Below, in pieces: positions 1-12,600 of a DNA stretch of 64,000 nucleotides. Both the position numbers and the translations under genes were made by a program. The DNA is from Billgrantia desiderata (lineage in GTDB: Bacteria; Pseudomonadota; Gammaproteobacteria; Pseudomonadales; Halomonadaceae), in the NCBI GenBank assembly GCA_011742915.1, contig JAAQTN010000019.1, forward strand, positions 20,427 through 84,426. Direction: 5' to 3'. How positions within the stretch are numbered: the first letter of the stretch is position 1; each line of letters begins with the position of its first letter. The notes beneath the pieces were generated by a model that searched no databases, was not told where the DNA came from, and saw only the letters and a program-made list of their open reading frames with translations.

Positions 1-1085
1 TGGCCTACGACACCGGTGCGCGCATCGTCGACATGGTGTGGGCCGACCTGCGCCCCAGCGACATTCTCACCCGCCAGGCGTTCGAGAACGCCATCGTGGT
101 GTGCTCGGCGCTGGGGGGCTCATCCAACGCACCGATCCACATCAACGCCATTGCCCGCCACTCGGGCATCGAGCTGACCAACGACGACTGGCAGACGCTG
201 GGCCATGCCATTCCGCTGCTGGCCAACGTGATGCCCGCCGGGGCCTATCTCTCCGAGGAGTTCCATCGCGCCGGCGGCGTGCCGGCGGTGGTCAACGAGC
301 TGCTCGGCGCCGGCAAGCTCCACGGCGACGTACTCACCGTCAACGGCCGCACGCTGGCCGACAACGTGGCGGGCTGCGAGACCCGCGATCCCGAGGTGAT
401 CCGCCGCTACGACAACCCGCTGGTCGAGCAGGCCGGCTTCCTCAATCTCAAGGGCAACCTGTTCGACTCGGCGCTGATGAAGACCAGCGTGATCTCCGCC
501 GACTTTCGCGCGCGCTTCCTCTCCAACCCCGACGACCCCAACGCCTTCGAGGGCAAGGTGGTGGTGTTCGACGGTTCGGAGGACTACCACGCGCGCATCG
601 ACGACCCGGCCCTCGACATCGACGAGCACACCATCCTGGTGATGCGCGGCGCGGGTCCGGTGGGCCATCCCGGCGGCGCCGAGGTGGTCAACATGCAGCC
701 CCCCGAGGCGCTGATCAAGCGCGGCATCGAATCGCTGCCGTGCCTGGGCGACGGTCGCCAGTCGGGCACCTCCGGCTCGCCCTCGATCCTGAATGCCGCG
801 CCCGAGGCGGCCACCGGCGGCGGCCTGGCGCTGCTCGAGGACGGCGACCGCCTGCGCGTCGACCTCAATCGCGGCGAAGTGCGCCTGCTGGTCGAGGACG
901 CCGAGATAGAGGCGCGCCGCGAGCGACTGGCGCAGCAGGGCGGTTACCGCTATCCAGGCCACCAGACGCCGTGGCAGGAGATCCAGCGCACCTTGGTGGA
1001 ACCGCTCGACCGCGGCATGACGCTGGCGGGAGCCACCAAGTACCGCGACGTGGCACGCCAGAGCCCACCGCGGGACAACCATTGA
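1..1085 (+). CDS. IlvD/Edd-family sugar-acid dehydratase (C-terminal part, truncated by the window edge)
   Basis: The reading frame is open from base 3, so the N-terminus lies outside the window. The visible 360 residues match the C-terminal part of the IlvD/Edd dehydratases, iron-sulfur enzymes that remove water from dihydroxy-acids or sugar acids. Visible family signatures are [15 protein letters not shown] near the start, the [19 protein letters not shown] segment and [20 protein letters not shown] towards the end. The downstream neighbour is an SMP-30-type lactonase, 34 bases away, so a role in a non-phosphorylated pentose or sugar-acid pathway (arabinonate or xylonate dehydratase type) is more likely than branched-chain amino acid synthesis. 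The exact substrate cannot be told from this fragment. Confidence 0.88.
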   Translation, partial: AYDTGARIVDMVWADLRPSDILTRQAFENAIVVCSALGGSSNAPIHINAIARHSGIELTNDDWQTLGHAIPLLANVMPAGAYLSEEFHRAGGVPAVVNELLGAGKLHGDVLTVNGRTLADNVAGCETRDPEVIRRYDNPLVEQAGFLNLKGNLFDSALMKTSVISADFRARFLSNPDDPNAFEGKVVVFDGSEDYHARIDDPALDIDEHTILVMRGAGPVGHPGGAEVVNMQPPEALIKRGIESLPCLGDGRQSGTSGSPSILNAAPEAATGGGLALLEDGDRLRVDLNRGEVRLLVEDAEIEARRERLAQQGGYRYPGHQTPWQEIQRTLVEPLDRGMTLAGATKYRDVARQSPPRDNH

Positions 1086-1119
1086 GGCAAAGGGAATTCA
1101 CCGCGAACGGAGACGAGCG

Positions 1120-2007
1120 ATGCAGGACGGTGTGATCGAAGTGGCAGTGAAGCTCGACATGAGCCTGGGCGAAAGCCCGGTGTGGTCGGTTGAGCGCCAG
1201 ACGCTGTATTGGGCCGATATCAACAACGGCCATCTCTACACCTGGCGGCCGCAGGAGAGTGGGGCGCCGACACGCATCGAGCTGGGCGAGAAGGTTGGCT
1301 GCGTGGCGCTCGACGAGGCGGGCCTGGTGGCCGCTGCGGCCTCGGGCATCCTGCGCCTGCCGACGGGCGGCGAACCCGAACGGCTGGCCGACAATCCGGA
1401 GTGGAGGCCGGCGGGGCAGGGCAACCGCTTCAATGACGGTCGCTGCGACGCCGCCGGGCGCCTGTGGGTGGGCACCATCGACGCCGACGAATCGAACCCC
1501 AGCGCGGCGCTCTACTGTCTCGACAGGGGGGAACTGACGCCGCGGCTGACGGGCCTCGGTATTTCCAACGGCCTGGCCTTCAGCCCCGATCGGCGCTGGC
1601 TCTACCATACCGACTCGCTGAGCCGGCGCATCCTGCGCTACCCCTTCGACCTCGACAGCGGCACCCTGGGCGAGGGCGAGACCTGGGTCGACCTGGAAAG
1701 GCTGGGCCTGCCCGGCGTGCCCGACGGCGCAGCGGTGGACAGCGAGGGCTGCTACTGGAGCGCGCTCTACGACGGCGGGCGCATCGTGCGTTTTTCGCCC
1801 GAGGGCGAACTGGTGGCGGAGCACCCGGTGCCGTGCCCGCACCCGACTATGGTGGCCTTCGGCGGGGCCGATCTGCGCACGCTCTACATCACCACCGCGA
1901 CCCAGCACCTCGACGCCGAGGGCAAGGCGCGCTGGCCGCAGGCCGGCAGCCTGCTGCAGATGAGAACCGGCGTGGCGGGGCTCGCCGAGCCCGGCTTCAA
2001 GGGGTAG
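1120..2007 (+). CDS. SMP-30/gluconolactonase-type sugar lactonase
   Basis: The 295-residue protein has the SMP-30/gluconolactonase/LRE six-bladed propeller pattern. An N-terminal LGESPVWS motif carries the metal-binding Glu, RFNDGRCDAAGRLWVGT holds the Asn and Asp positions, and ISNGLAFSPD and PDGAAVDSEGCYWSAL follow. The family hydrolyses sugar lactones such as glucono-, arabino- or xylonolactone. The ATG at 1120 follows a GGAGACGAGCG ribosome-binding site. It sits 34 bases after the dehydratase, so the two are probably co-transcribed and act in consecutive steps (lactone to acid to 2-keto-3-deoxy acid). Family assignment is firm, substrate is inferred. Confidence 0.85.
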   Translation: MQDGVIEVAVKLDMSLGESPVWSVERQTLYWADINNGHLYTWRPQESGAPTRIELGEKVGCVALDEAGLVAAAASGILRLPTGGEPERLADNPEWRPAGQGNRFNDGRCDAAGRLWVGTIDADESNPSAALYCLDRGELTPRLTGLGISNGLAFSPDRRWLYHTDSLSRRILRYPFDLDSGTLGEGETWVDLERLGLPGVPDGAAVDSEGCYWSALYDGGRIVRFSPEGELVAEHPVPCPHPTMVAFGGADLRTLYITTATQHLDAEGKARWPQAGSLLQMRTGVAGLAEPGFKG

Positions 2008-2146
2008 CTCCTCACCGGCAGCAATAGCGTCGCGTGCGAGATGGTCGACGCTTTGTTGCAATTGGTGTCGGCGGGGTTGGAGAATTTCGTTAGCGTCCTC
2101 ATAAAGACAGGGAAGGTCAATTTCGTTCGCCAAAGGAGTCGGCAAG

Positions 2147-3265
2147 ATGTCGCAAACCACCCTATTCACCCCGCTGCAGCTGGGCGGCTTGAGCCTGCCC
2201 AACCGCGTGATCATGGCCCCGCTGACCCGCTCGCGCACCCCGGACAGCGTGCCGGGCAAGTTGCAGCAGATCTACTACGGCCAGCGTGCCGGTTCGGGGC
2301 TGATCATCAGCGAGGCCACCAATATCTCGCCCACCGCTCGCGGCTACGTCTACACGCCGGGCATCTGGACCGACGAGCAGGAAGCCGGTTGGAAAGGCGT
2401 GGTCGAGGCCGTGCATGCCAAGGGCGGACGCATGGCGCTGCAGCTGTGGCATGTGGGGCGTGTGTCCCACGAGATGGTGCAGCCGGACGGCCAGCCGCCC
2501 GTGGCGCCCAGCGCCCTAAAGGGAGAAGGCGCCGAGTGCTTCGTCGAGTTCGAGGACGGCAGTGCGGGGCCGCACCCCACCAGCACGCCGCGGGCGCTGG
2601 AGACCGACGAGATCCCCGGCATCGTCGAGGACTACCGCCAGGCCGCCGTGCGTGCCAAGCGCGCCGGGTTCGACATGGTCGAAGTGCACGCTGCCAACGC
2701 CTACCTGCTCAACCAGTTCCTGGCGACCGGTACCAATCGGCGTACCGATCAGTACGGTGGTTCCCTCGAGAATCGCGCGCGTTTCCCGCTGGAGGTGATC
2801 GATGCGGTTGCCGAAGTGTTCGGCCCTGCACGCGTCGGCGTTCGCCTGACTCCGTTCATCGAGCTGTTCGGCCTTACCGACGATGAGCCCGAGGAGATGG
2901 CCTACTACCTGGCCGACCAGTTCTCCAAGCGTGGTCTGGCCTACATCCACCTCAACGAGCCCAACTGGGCCGGTGGGAACATCACCTTCCCCGAGGGCTT
3001 CCGTCAGGGGATGCGTCAGCGCTTCCGCGGGGGCTTGATCTACTGCGGCAACTACGATGGCGAGCGAGCGCGCCAGCGTCTGGAAGACGGTACTGCCGAT
3101 GCCGTGGCCTTCGGCCGTTCCTTCCTCGCCAACCCCGACCTGCCCGAGCGGCTGCGTGTCGGTGCCAAGCTCAATGAGCCCGATTCGAGCACCTTCTACG
3201 GCGGTGCCGAAAAGGGCTACACCGACTACCCCTTCCTGAATAACGGCCACGACCGCCTGGGCTAG
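2147..3265 (+). CDS. Old-yellow-enzyme alkene reductase (NemA-like)
   Basis: The 372-residue protein is a full-length FMN-dependent TIM-barrel ene-reductase of the NemA/OYE family, which reduces activated C=C bonds in N-ethylmaleimide, enones and nitrate esters using NAD(P)H. The N-terminal LPNRVIMAPLTRSR, the LQLWHVGRVSH segment, the substrate-binding HAANAYLLNQFL (His-Ala-Ala-Asn in place of the usual His-x-x-His/Asn pair) and DQYGGSLENRARF are all present, with the FMN-binding FGRSFLANPDLPERL near the C-terminus. The ATG follows AAGGAG nine bases upstream. A gap of 139 bases separates it from the lactonase, so it is probably its own unit. Confidence 0.9.
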   Translation: MSQTTLFTPLQLGGLSLPNRVIMAPLTRSRTPDSVPGKLQQIYYGQRAGSGLIISEATNISPTARGYVYTPGIWTDEQEAGWKGVVEAVHAKGGRMALQLWHVGRVSHEMVQPDGQPPVAPSALKGEGAECFVEFEDGSAGPHPTSTPRALETDEIPGIVEDYRQAAVRAKRAGFDMVEVHAANAYLLNQFLATGTNRRTDQYGGSLENRARFPLEVIDAVAEVFGPARVGVRLTPFIELFGLTDDEPEEMAYYLADQFSKRGLAYIHLNEPNWAGGNITFPEGFRQGMRQRFRGGLIYCGNYDGERARQRLEDGTADAVAFGRSFLANPDLPERLRVGAKLNEPDSSTFYGGAEKGYTDYPFLNNGHDRLG

Positions 3266-3272
3266 CCAGCGC

Positions 3273-3310
3273 GGGCGGCGGCTCCGACGCTACTGACCGA
3301 GCCGCCGCCC
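3273..3310. terminator. 12-bp inverted repeat between convergent genes
   Basis: GGGCGGCGGCTC at 3273-3284 is the exact reverse complement of 3299-3310, with a 14-base loop. It lies between the convergent alkene reductase and deacetylase genes and overlaps the last codons of the latter. There is no T tract, so it may act as a weak bidirectional terminator or simply reflect codon bias. Confidence 0.35.
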
Positions 3311-4441
3311 CAGTGCCTGCATGAAGCGGGTGCCCGCCGCGAGCTGCTCGATCTCGATGTACTCGTCGGGCTGGTGGGCCTGGCGGATGCTGCCGGGGCC
3401 GCAGATCACGGTGGGCAGCCCCGCGCGCTGGAACTGCCCGGCCTCGGTGGCGTAGGCCACCGCGCCGCTGGGCTGCTCGCCGAGCAGCTCGCGGCACAGG
3501 TCGAGCACTTGGGCATTGTTGTCGTCGGCTAGCGCCGGCACCGTGACGTTGAGCGCCTCGGTGACGATGCTCGTCTCGGGGGCGCGGCGCTGCATCTCGG
3601 CCTCGAGCTCGGCGGCGTAGTCGTTCACCCTGCCGAGCAGTTCCTCGACGCGGTCGCCGGGCAGGTGGCGGATCTCCCACTCGAAGGTGCACTCCCGCGC
3701 CATGATGTTGATCGCGGTACCGCCGGCGATCTTGCCCACGTGTAGGCTGGAGTGGGCGACGTTGAAGGCCTCGTCGACACGCCCCTCGGCGCGCAGCTCG
3801 CTCATCACGTCCTCGATCTTCGTCACCAGCCGTGCGGCGACGTGGATCGCCGACACGCCCTGGTCGATCTGGCTGGAGTGCGAGGCGCGGCCGGTCACGG
3901 TGGTGCGCAGGTTGGTGGCACCCTTGTGGGCCACCACCGGCTGCATCAGGGTCGGCTCGCCGACGATCACCGCCGCCGGGCGGGGGTGGTCGGCCATCAA
4001 CCGCTCGATCATGCGTGGCGCACCGATGCAGCCGACTTCCTCGTCGTAGGAGAGCGCCAGGTAGATCGGCTTGTCCAAGCCACGCTTCAGCCATTCGGGC
4101 AGTTCGGCCAGGGCGCAGGCGATGAAGCCCTTCATGTCGCAGGTGCCGCGCCCGTAGAGCTTGCCGTCGTCCTTGTCGATCAGGGTGAACGGATCGGTCG
4201 ACCACGGTTGGCCGTCGACCGGCACCACGTCGGTGTGCCCCGAGAGCACCACGCCGCCCTCCACCGCCGGGCCGATGCGTGCCAGCAGGTTGGCCTTCTT
4301 GCCGTCGTCGCTTTCCACCCGCCAATGCTCGACCCCGTGCTCGTCGAGGTAGCCCTCGACGAAGGCGATCAGTTCGAGGTTGGAATCGCGGGAAACGGTG
4401 GCAAAGCCTACCAGGCGTTCGAGCATCTCGGCGGCAGTCAT
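3290..4441 (-). CDS. argE: ArgE-like acetylornithine deacetylase (M20 metallopeptidase)
   Basis: The 383-residue protein is a full-length M20-family zinc deacylase. The metal-ligand motifs are in order: LSGHTDVVPVDG, YGRGTCDMKGF, the catalytic Glu pair in SYDEEVGC, and a C-terminal CGPGSIRQAHQPDEYI with the last His ligand. In the ArgE subfamily this enzyme removes acetyl from N-acetylornithine in arginine synthesis. The ATG has a strong AAGGAG six bases upstream. It is a single gene, convergent with the alkene reductase and divergent from katG. Gammaproteobacteria with a bifunctional ArgJ sometimes keep ArgE paralogues for other acylated amino acids, so the exact substrate is not certain. 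Confidence 0.82.
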   Translation of the reverse strand: MTAAEMLERLVGFATVSRDSNLELIAFVEGYLDEHGVEHWRVESDDGKKANLLARIGPAVEGGVVLSGHTDVVPVDGQPWSTDPFTLIDKDDGKLYGRGTCDMKGFIACALAELPEWLKRGLDKPIYLALSYDEEVGCIGAPRMIERLMADHPRPAAVIVGEPTLMQPVVAHKGATNLRTTVTGRASHSSQIDQGVSAIHVAARLVTKIEDVMSELRAEGRVDEAFNVAHSSLHVGKIAGGTAINIMARECTFEWEIRHLPGDRVEELLGRVNDYAAELEAEMQRRAPETSIVTEALNVTVPALADDNNAQVLDLCRELLGEQPSGAVAYATEAGQFQRAGLPTVICGPGSIRQAHQPDEYIEIEQLAAGTRFMQALGRRLGQ

Positions 4442-4475
4442 GATTCTCTCCTTCGGGGCATTGCCTGAAGCCTAA

Positions 4476-6902
<2,427 letters not shown>

Positions 6903-6922
6903 TCGGGTCAAGCGTAGTAAAA

Positions 6923-6949
6923 GGCGCCCCGACAGGGGGCGCCTTTTTT
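6923..6949 (+). terminator. Rho-independent terminator of katG
   Basis: GGCGCCCC (6923-6930) pairs perfectly with GGGGCGCC (6936-6943) around the loop GACAG and is followed by six T residues. It begins 20 bases after the katG stop codon. Confidence 0.93.
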
Positions 6950-7029
6950 CGGCTGGTAGATAAACATTTTTTCAACGTGAATCGCTGAGTCGCCCTCAAG
7001 AAGAGAGCCGCGGTGTCGAAGTAGAGTTC

Positions 7030-9534
7030 ATGACCATACTGACCAATCTTATTCTCGACCCGCGCACCCTGGACGCCGTGCAGGGGGAGCACCAGCTCCC
7101 GCTGGTGTTGGTGTCCTTGGCAATCGCGCTGGCAGCCTCCTATGCCGGCCTGGATCTCATCAAGCTGGTCAGCAAGGCCAGGCACGCCGGGTGGCGCAGG
7201 CTTTGGCTTGTCGCTGGGGCCGGCATCATGGGGCTGGGTGTGTGGAGCATGCATTTTACCGGCATGCATGCCTATCGGCTTGCCTTCCCCGTGCAGCATG
7301 ACCCGATCCTCACGCTCTTATCCATCGTGCCCGCCGTGGCGGGGAGCCTGGTGGCCATCTTGCTACTGTCGCGTGAGGCCTCAACTCACCGAGAGCTGAT
7401 GCTGGCCGGCACCAGCCTGGGGCTGGGGATCGGCATGATGCACTATATGGGCATGACCGCCATGCGAATGCCGGCGGTGCTCTACCATGATCTGAAACTC
7501 TTTCTCTTCTCCCTGTTCGTCGCTGTCGGCCTCGGCATCCTGAGTGCCTATGCGTATCGCCTCTGCCGTCAGGAGTGGGGCTTGCGGCGGGCCAAGACCT
7601 GCGCCTTCATCAGCGCCTTGTTCGTCTCACTGGCCATCTGCAGCATGCACTACGTGGCCATGCGCGCTGCCTGGTTCGTTCCTCATCCAGGTGCGGCTTT
7701 GCCACTGCCAACAGCGGAATCGCACTGGCTCATTTATCTCATTGGGGGCTGTGTCGTTCTGGTTGCCTTGCTCACCGTGGTGGCAGCGCAGGCACAGCGG
7801 CGGCTTCATGTCAGCGAGCAGCACGAGCACATGACACGACGACGGCTCGTCGAGGTCCTGTCCGCACTTCACGACGGCGTTGCGCTACTGGACGATCAGG
7901 CGCGCATTCGGCTCAGCAACGCCGCTCTCGAGAAAATGCTTGGCTGGGACATGGCACGGGCTATGGATCAGTCGGCGTGGAAGCTCGTCTTTGCCGCCAA
8001 CAGCGAGGTATTCAAGGAAACGCTGCTCAGGGAGCTCTCGGAGAAAGGGGAGTGGAGTGGCATGATCGAAGCCCTGCACAGCAATGGAAGGCGCTTCCCA
8101 GCCTGGCTCAGCGTCAGCAGGGTGATCTATGCCGATAGCAACGAGCGGGATTATGTGGCGTTGATCTCCGATCGCTCCGCTGAACAGGCGGCTCAACAAC
8201 GAATACGGTACCTGGCCTATCACGACACCCTCACCGAGTTACCCAATCGGCGTGCTCTGCAGGAGCGGTTGAATGGGTGTGAACGTCATCCGGGTAGCGA
8301 AACGGCCTTGTCGCTGCTGGTGCTGTTCGACATCGACCGTTTCAAGATCCTCAACGACAGCTTGGGTCAGGACATCGGCGATGAGCTGCTGCGTCAGTTG
8401 GCGACACGTCTGCGCCAATGGGCTAATGACGATCTTCATGTGGCACGCCTGGACGGCAACGAGTTCGCTCTTTTGGCGCGCTTGAGCGCCACCCATCGGT
8501 CTGCTGCCGGGCGTGAAGCGCGAGGGCTTACCGAGCGTGTGCTGGCGTCGCTTAGCGCCGACTATCTGTTGCACGGCCATACCTACCCCTGCCGATTCAG
8601 TGTCGGCATGCTGGTGTTCAATCCTCACGGTGACACGACACCGGCGCAGCTGTTCAAGCGTGCCGGCCTGGCGCTGCTCGAGGCCAAGCGGCAGCGCGAT
8701 GCAGTTCCTCAGCTGTTTCGCCCGGAACTGGAGCAGGAGCGGGAGGCGAGGTTGACGCTGGAGCGTGAGCTGCGACATGCCATCGACAACGGTGAGTTGC
8801 GGTTGCATCTCCAGCCCCAGGTCGATGCCGACCGTCATGTGATCGGCGCAGAAGCGTTGGTGCGCTGGCCGCATCCTGCCCGGGGCTTCGTCTCGCCAGG
8901 GGAGTTCATCCCGGTGGCGGAAGAGAGCGGGCTGATTCTGCCGCTGGGAAGTTGGGTGCTGCAGGAGGGCTGCCGCCTGCTGGGGGAGTGGCGGCACCAT
9001 TCCGAATTCAGCGCTCTCAAGCTCTCCCTGAACGTCAGCGTTCGCCAGTTCCAGCAACCTGACTTCGTCGACCAGGTGCTCACGGAAATCTATCGTCACT
9101 CGGTGGCGCCGGGCAGGCTGACCCTCGAGCTCACCGAGTCGCTGCTGCTCAATGATCCGGAAGGCACCATCGAGAAGATGCTGCTGCTGCGACGCATCGG
9201 TGTCAGCTTCGCCTTGGACGACTTCGGCACCGGCTACTCTTCCATGGTCTATCTCAAAGCGCTGCCCCTGGATACCTTGAAGATCGACATTGCCTTCGTT
9301 CGAGATCTCAGTCAGGACACCCAGTCGACACCCATTGCCGCCGCCATCGTGGCCTTGGCTCAGAGTCTCGAGCTAGGCGTCATCGCCGAGGGGGTCGAAA
9401 CGGAGACACAGCGCGCCGTGCTCGCCGGGTTGGGATGCCACCTGTATCAAGGGTATCTGTTTGGCCGGCCGGTACCCGTCGAAGAGTTTAAGCCCACCCT
9501 GCGTGCCCAGGGAGAAGCGCCACCGGTCGCGTAG
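7030..9534 (+). CDS. MHYT-PAS-GGDEF-EAL membrane protein, predicted c-di-GMP phosphodiesterase
   Basis: The 834-residue protein starts with an MHYT sensor of about seven membrane helices (residues 1-255). It carries the three typical repeats, seen as SMHFTGMHAY, MMHYMGMTAMRM and SMHYVAMRAAW, thought to bind a metal and sense oxygen, CO or NO. A PAS domain (about 280-390), a GGDEF domain (about 395-560) and an EAL domain (about 575-820) follow. The GGDEF signature is changed to LDGNEF, so cyclase activity is doubtful. The EAL domain keeps EALVRW, LNVSVRQF, ELTES, LDDFGTGYSS, the Lys in DTLKID, IAEGVET and YQGYLFGRP, so it should hydrolyse c-di-GMP. It stands alone between katG and the restriction locus. 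Confidence 0.93.
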   Translation: MTILTNLILDPRTLDAVQGEHQLPLVLVSLAIALAASYAGLDLIKLVSKARHAGWRRLWLVAGAGIMGLGVWSMHFTGMHAYRLAFPVQHDPILTLLSIVPAVAGSLVAILLLSREASTHRELMLAGTSLGLGIGMMHYMGMTAMRMPAVLYHDLKLFLFSLFVAVGLGILSAYAYRLCRQEWGLRRAKTCAFISALFVSLAICSMHYVAMRAAWFVPHPGAALPLPTAESHWLIYLIGGCVVLVALLTVVAAQAQRRLHVSEQHEHMTRRRLVEVLSALHDGVALLDDQARIRLSNAALEKMLGWDMARAMDQSAWKLVFAANSEVFKETLLRELSEKGEWSGMIEALHSNGRRFPAWLSVSRVIYADSNERDYVALISDRSAEQAAQQRIRYLAYHDTLTELPNRRALQERLNGCERHPGSETALSLLVLFDIDRFKILNDSLGQDIGDELLRQLATRLRQWANDDLHVARLDGNEFALLARLSATHRSAAGREARGLTERVLASLSADYLLHGHTYPCRFSVGMLVFNPHGDTTPAQLFKRAGLALLEAKRQRDAVPQLFRPELEQEREARLTLERELRHAIDNGELRLHLQPQVDADRHVIGAEALVRWPHPARGFVSPGEFIPVAEESGLILPLGSWVLQEGCRLLGEWRHHSEFSALKLSLNVSVRQFQQPDFVDQVLTEIYRHSVAPGRLTLELTESLLLNDPEGTIEKMLLLRRIGVSFALDDFGTGYSSMVYLKALPLDTLKIDIAFVRDLSQDTQSTPIAAAIVALAQSLELGVIAEGVETETQRAVLAGLGCHLYQGYLFGRPVPVEEFKPTLRAQGEAPPVA

Positions 9535-9634
9535 TAGTGGCACTGGTTCCTAAGCCGAATTGATGGCAGTCTACGTAAAGAGCCAGTAACAATCTGCCGG
9601 TAGAGCAGGCTATGGCACGGGATCGGGGATACGC

Positions 9635-12600
9635 ATGCAGGGACAAGATACGCGCAGCCATAGTGGCGGAAATTTTTACTTTCTCGGTGAGCACGACCCA
9701 ATCTTCCTGGAGCTTGCGGCCAGCGCAGAGCGTGCTTTCAGCCATGATCCCAATACCACCCTGATCAAGCTGCGCCAGCTCGGCGAAGCCATGGCCCAGG
9801 ATATTGCGGCTCGTCTTGGTCTCGAACTAGATGAGCGCGTGAGCCAGCGCGATCTGCTTTACCGCATAGATACCGCGCTGGGACTCGACCCCACGGTGCG
9901 CGAACTCTTTCATACCCTGCGTATCGAGGGTAACAAGGCGACTCACCAGTTTCGCACCCAGCACCGCGAGGCAATCCAGGGGCTCAAGATCGCTCGTAGT
10001 CTTGCCGTATGGTTCCACCGCGCTTTCGCCGACCCCGACTTCAAGCCTGGCGCTTTCACACCGCCAGCAGACCCCAGTGCACAGTTACGTGAGCTTCAGG
10101 CCGAAATGGAGCGCCTGCAGAGCGAACTGGTCAATGCTACCGAGCAGGCTGATGCTCAGCGCAAGTTAGCCGAGCTGGAAGCCCGGGAAAAGCGGGAGTA
10201 CGCCGAGCTGGCCGAGGCCATGGACGAGGAAGCACGCGCCTTGGCTGAGCAGTCACGAGCCCATCAGACCGAACTAGAGCGACGCGAGAGGGAATTTCAA
10301 CGGCGTCTGGCTGAACAGGCCCGAGAGGGGGCCGAGAGCGAACCACCCAAGGCGATGCGCCGTCGCATCGGCCAGGCCAACCGGGCGCTCAACGTCCAGT
10401 TGGGGCTGGATGAAGAACTCACTCGTCTATTAATCGACCAGCAGCTTCGGGAGGCTGGCTGGGAGGCCGATACGCAGGTGCTTTCCTGGAAAAGGGGCGT
10501 GCGCCCCGAAGCGAATCGGTACCTGGCCATCGCCGAGTGGGAACTTCCCAACGGCCAGCGTGCCGATTATGTGCTGTTCCATGGCCTAGTCCCCATCGGC
10601 GTAGTGGAGGCCAAGCGCCAGAACATCGATGTAGCAGGCAAGTTAGGGCAAGCCGAGCGCTATTCACGAGGCTTCACCGGGGCTTTTACGCCGAAGGGGG
10701 CGTTCGAGCCGGCCTGGGAGCGGGAAGGGCGCACTATTGCGTGGCCTGATGAGGGGGATGGCCACTTTTACGTGCCCTTCGTTTTCTCCTGCAACGGCCG
10801 ACCTTACCTGCCGCAGCTTGCCGAGAAATCAGGCATCTGGTTTCGCGACGTGCGTGAGGCTGGCAATCTGGCGCGGGCGCTACCGCATTTTCATAGTCCC
10901 GAAGGTCTGCTCGACCGCCTGAAGCGAAGTCGCGCCCAGGCAGAGCAGCGGCTGCGCGAAGAGGGTTTTGGCTACCTGCGGCTGCGAGATTATCAGGAGC
11001 GGGCCATTCACGCCGTGGAAGGAGCTTTGCAGGAAGGAGAGCAGCGTGCCCTGCTAGCCATGGCCACCGGGACCGGCAAGACCCGCACCGTCATTGGTCT
11101 GATTTACCGTTTCCTCAAGACTGAACGTTTCCGCAGAATCCTGTTCCTGGTCGACCGCAACGCCCTGGGCAAGCAGGCGATGGATGCCTTCGACGAGGCC
11201 CCACTGGAACAGAACCACACACTCTCACAGATCTACAACGTGGCCACGCTTGGCGACATGGCCGCCGAAGCCGAGACTCGTGTCCAAGTGGCTACCGTAC
11301 AAGCCATGTCACGTCGACTCTTCATGGCCGATGAGCCACCACCAGTGGATACCTTCGATTGCATCATCGTCGACGAGGCGCATCGCGGCTATACCCTGGA
11401 TCAGGAGATGACCGAGGGCGAGCTGGCCACCCGTGACGCCGGCCAGTACCTCTCGCGGTACCGCCAGGTTTTGGAGCACTTCGATGCCGTGCGCATCGGG
11501 CTCACCGCGACCCCGGCCAAGCATACCAGCGAGATCTTCGGCCGCCCGGTATTCACCTACTCCTATCGCGAGGCGGTGGCGGACGACTGGCTGATCGATC
11601 ACGAGCCGCCCATCCGTTACGAGACGCTGCTCAGTCGCCACGGCATCCACTTTGCCAAGGGTGACGCGGTGAGTGTCGTCGATGCGCGTACCGGTGAGGT
11701 GGAAAGTGCCGAGCTCGAGGATGAACTCGATTTCGAGGTCGAGGCCTTCAACCGTCGTGTGATCACCCCGGGTTTCAATGAGGTCATCTGTGCGCAGCTC
11801 GCCGAGGAGCTGGACCCCTTTGGCGAAGAGAAGTCACTAATCTTCTGCGCTACCGACCTCCATGCCGACATGGTCAAGCGGCTGTTGGACGAAGCGTTTC
11901 ACACCAAGTACGGCGACGCCTACAAGCAGGCGGCGGTGGCCAAGATCACCGGCAAGGCCGATAAGGTGGATGAGCTGATCCGCCGCTACAAAAATGACAA
12001 GTACCCCAACATTGCCATTACCGTAGACCTTCTCACCACCGGCATCGACGTGCCGCCCATCTGTCATCTGGTATTCCTGCGCCGGGTGAAGTCGCGCATC
12101 CTCTACGAGCAGATGATCGGACGCGCCACGCGCCGCTGCGACGAGATCGGCAAAACCGTCTTCTTCATCTATGACCCGGTGGATATCTACGCCGCGCTGG
12201 CAGCCGTCAACACCATGCAGCCGCTGGTGAAAGATCCCGGTATCACGCTGGAGCAGCTCCACGATGAACTCATCGATCCTGAGCAACTGGAGCACGCTCT
12301 GGAGGTGCCTGGCGAACGGGAAGGGTTCAGCCACGCCGACGATCTGCTCGATCAGCTCAGCCAGAAGCTGATGCGGGTGATGCGCAAGGCCGGCAAGCGT
12401 GCCGAAAGCCGTGAGGACGTTCGCCAGCTTCTGGAGCAGCTCGAAGAGAGCTGGGGCGTGGCGCCGCAGAAACTGCATAAGCACCTGCATGAGCTCGGCC
12501 CCAAGTCCGCTGCCGACTTCCTGCGCCAACATGCCGGACTGCTGGCCCAGGTAGTCGAGGTGAAGCAGCTGATCGGCAGCGAGCGCATGCCCTTGATCTA

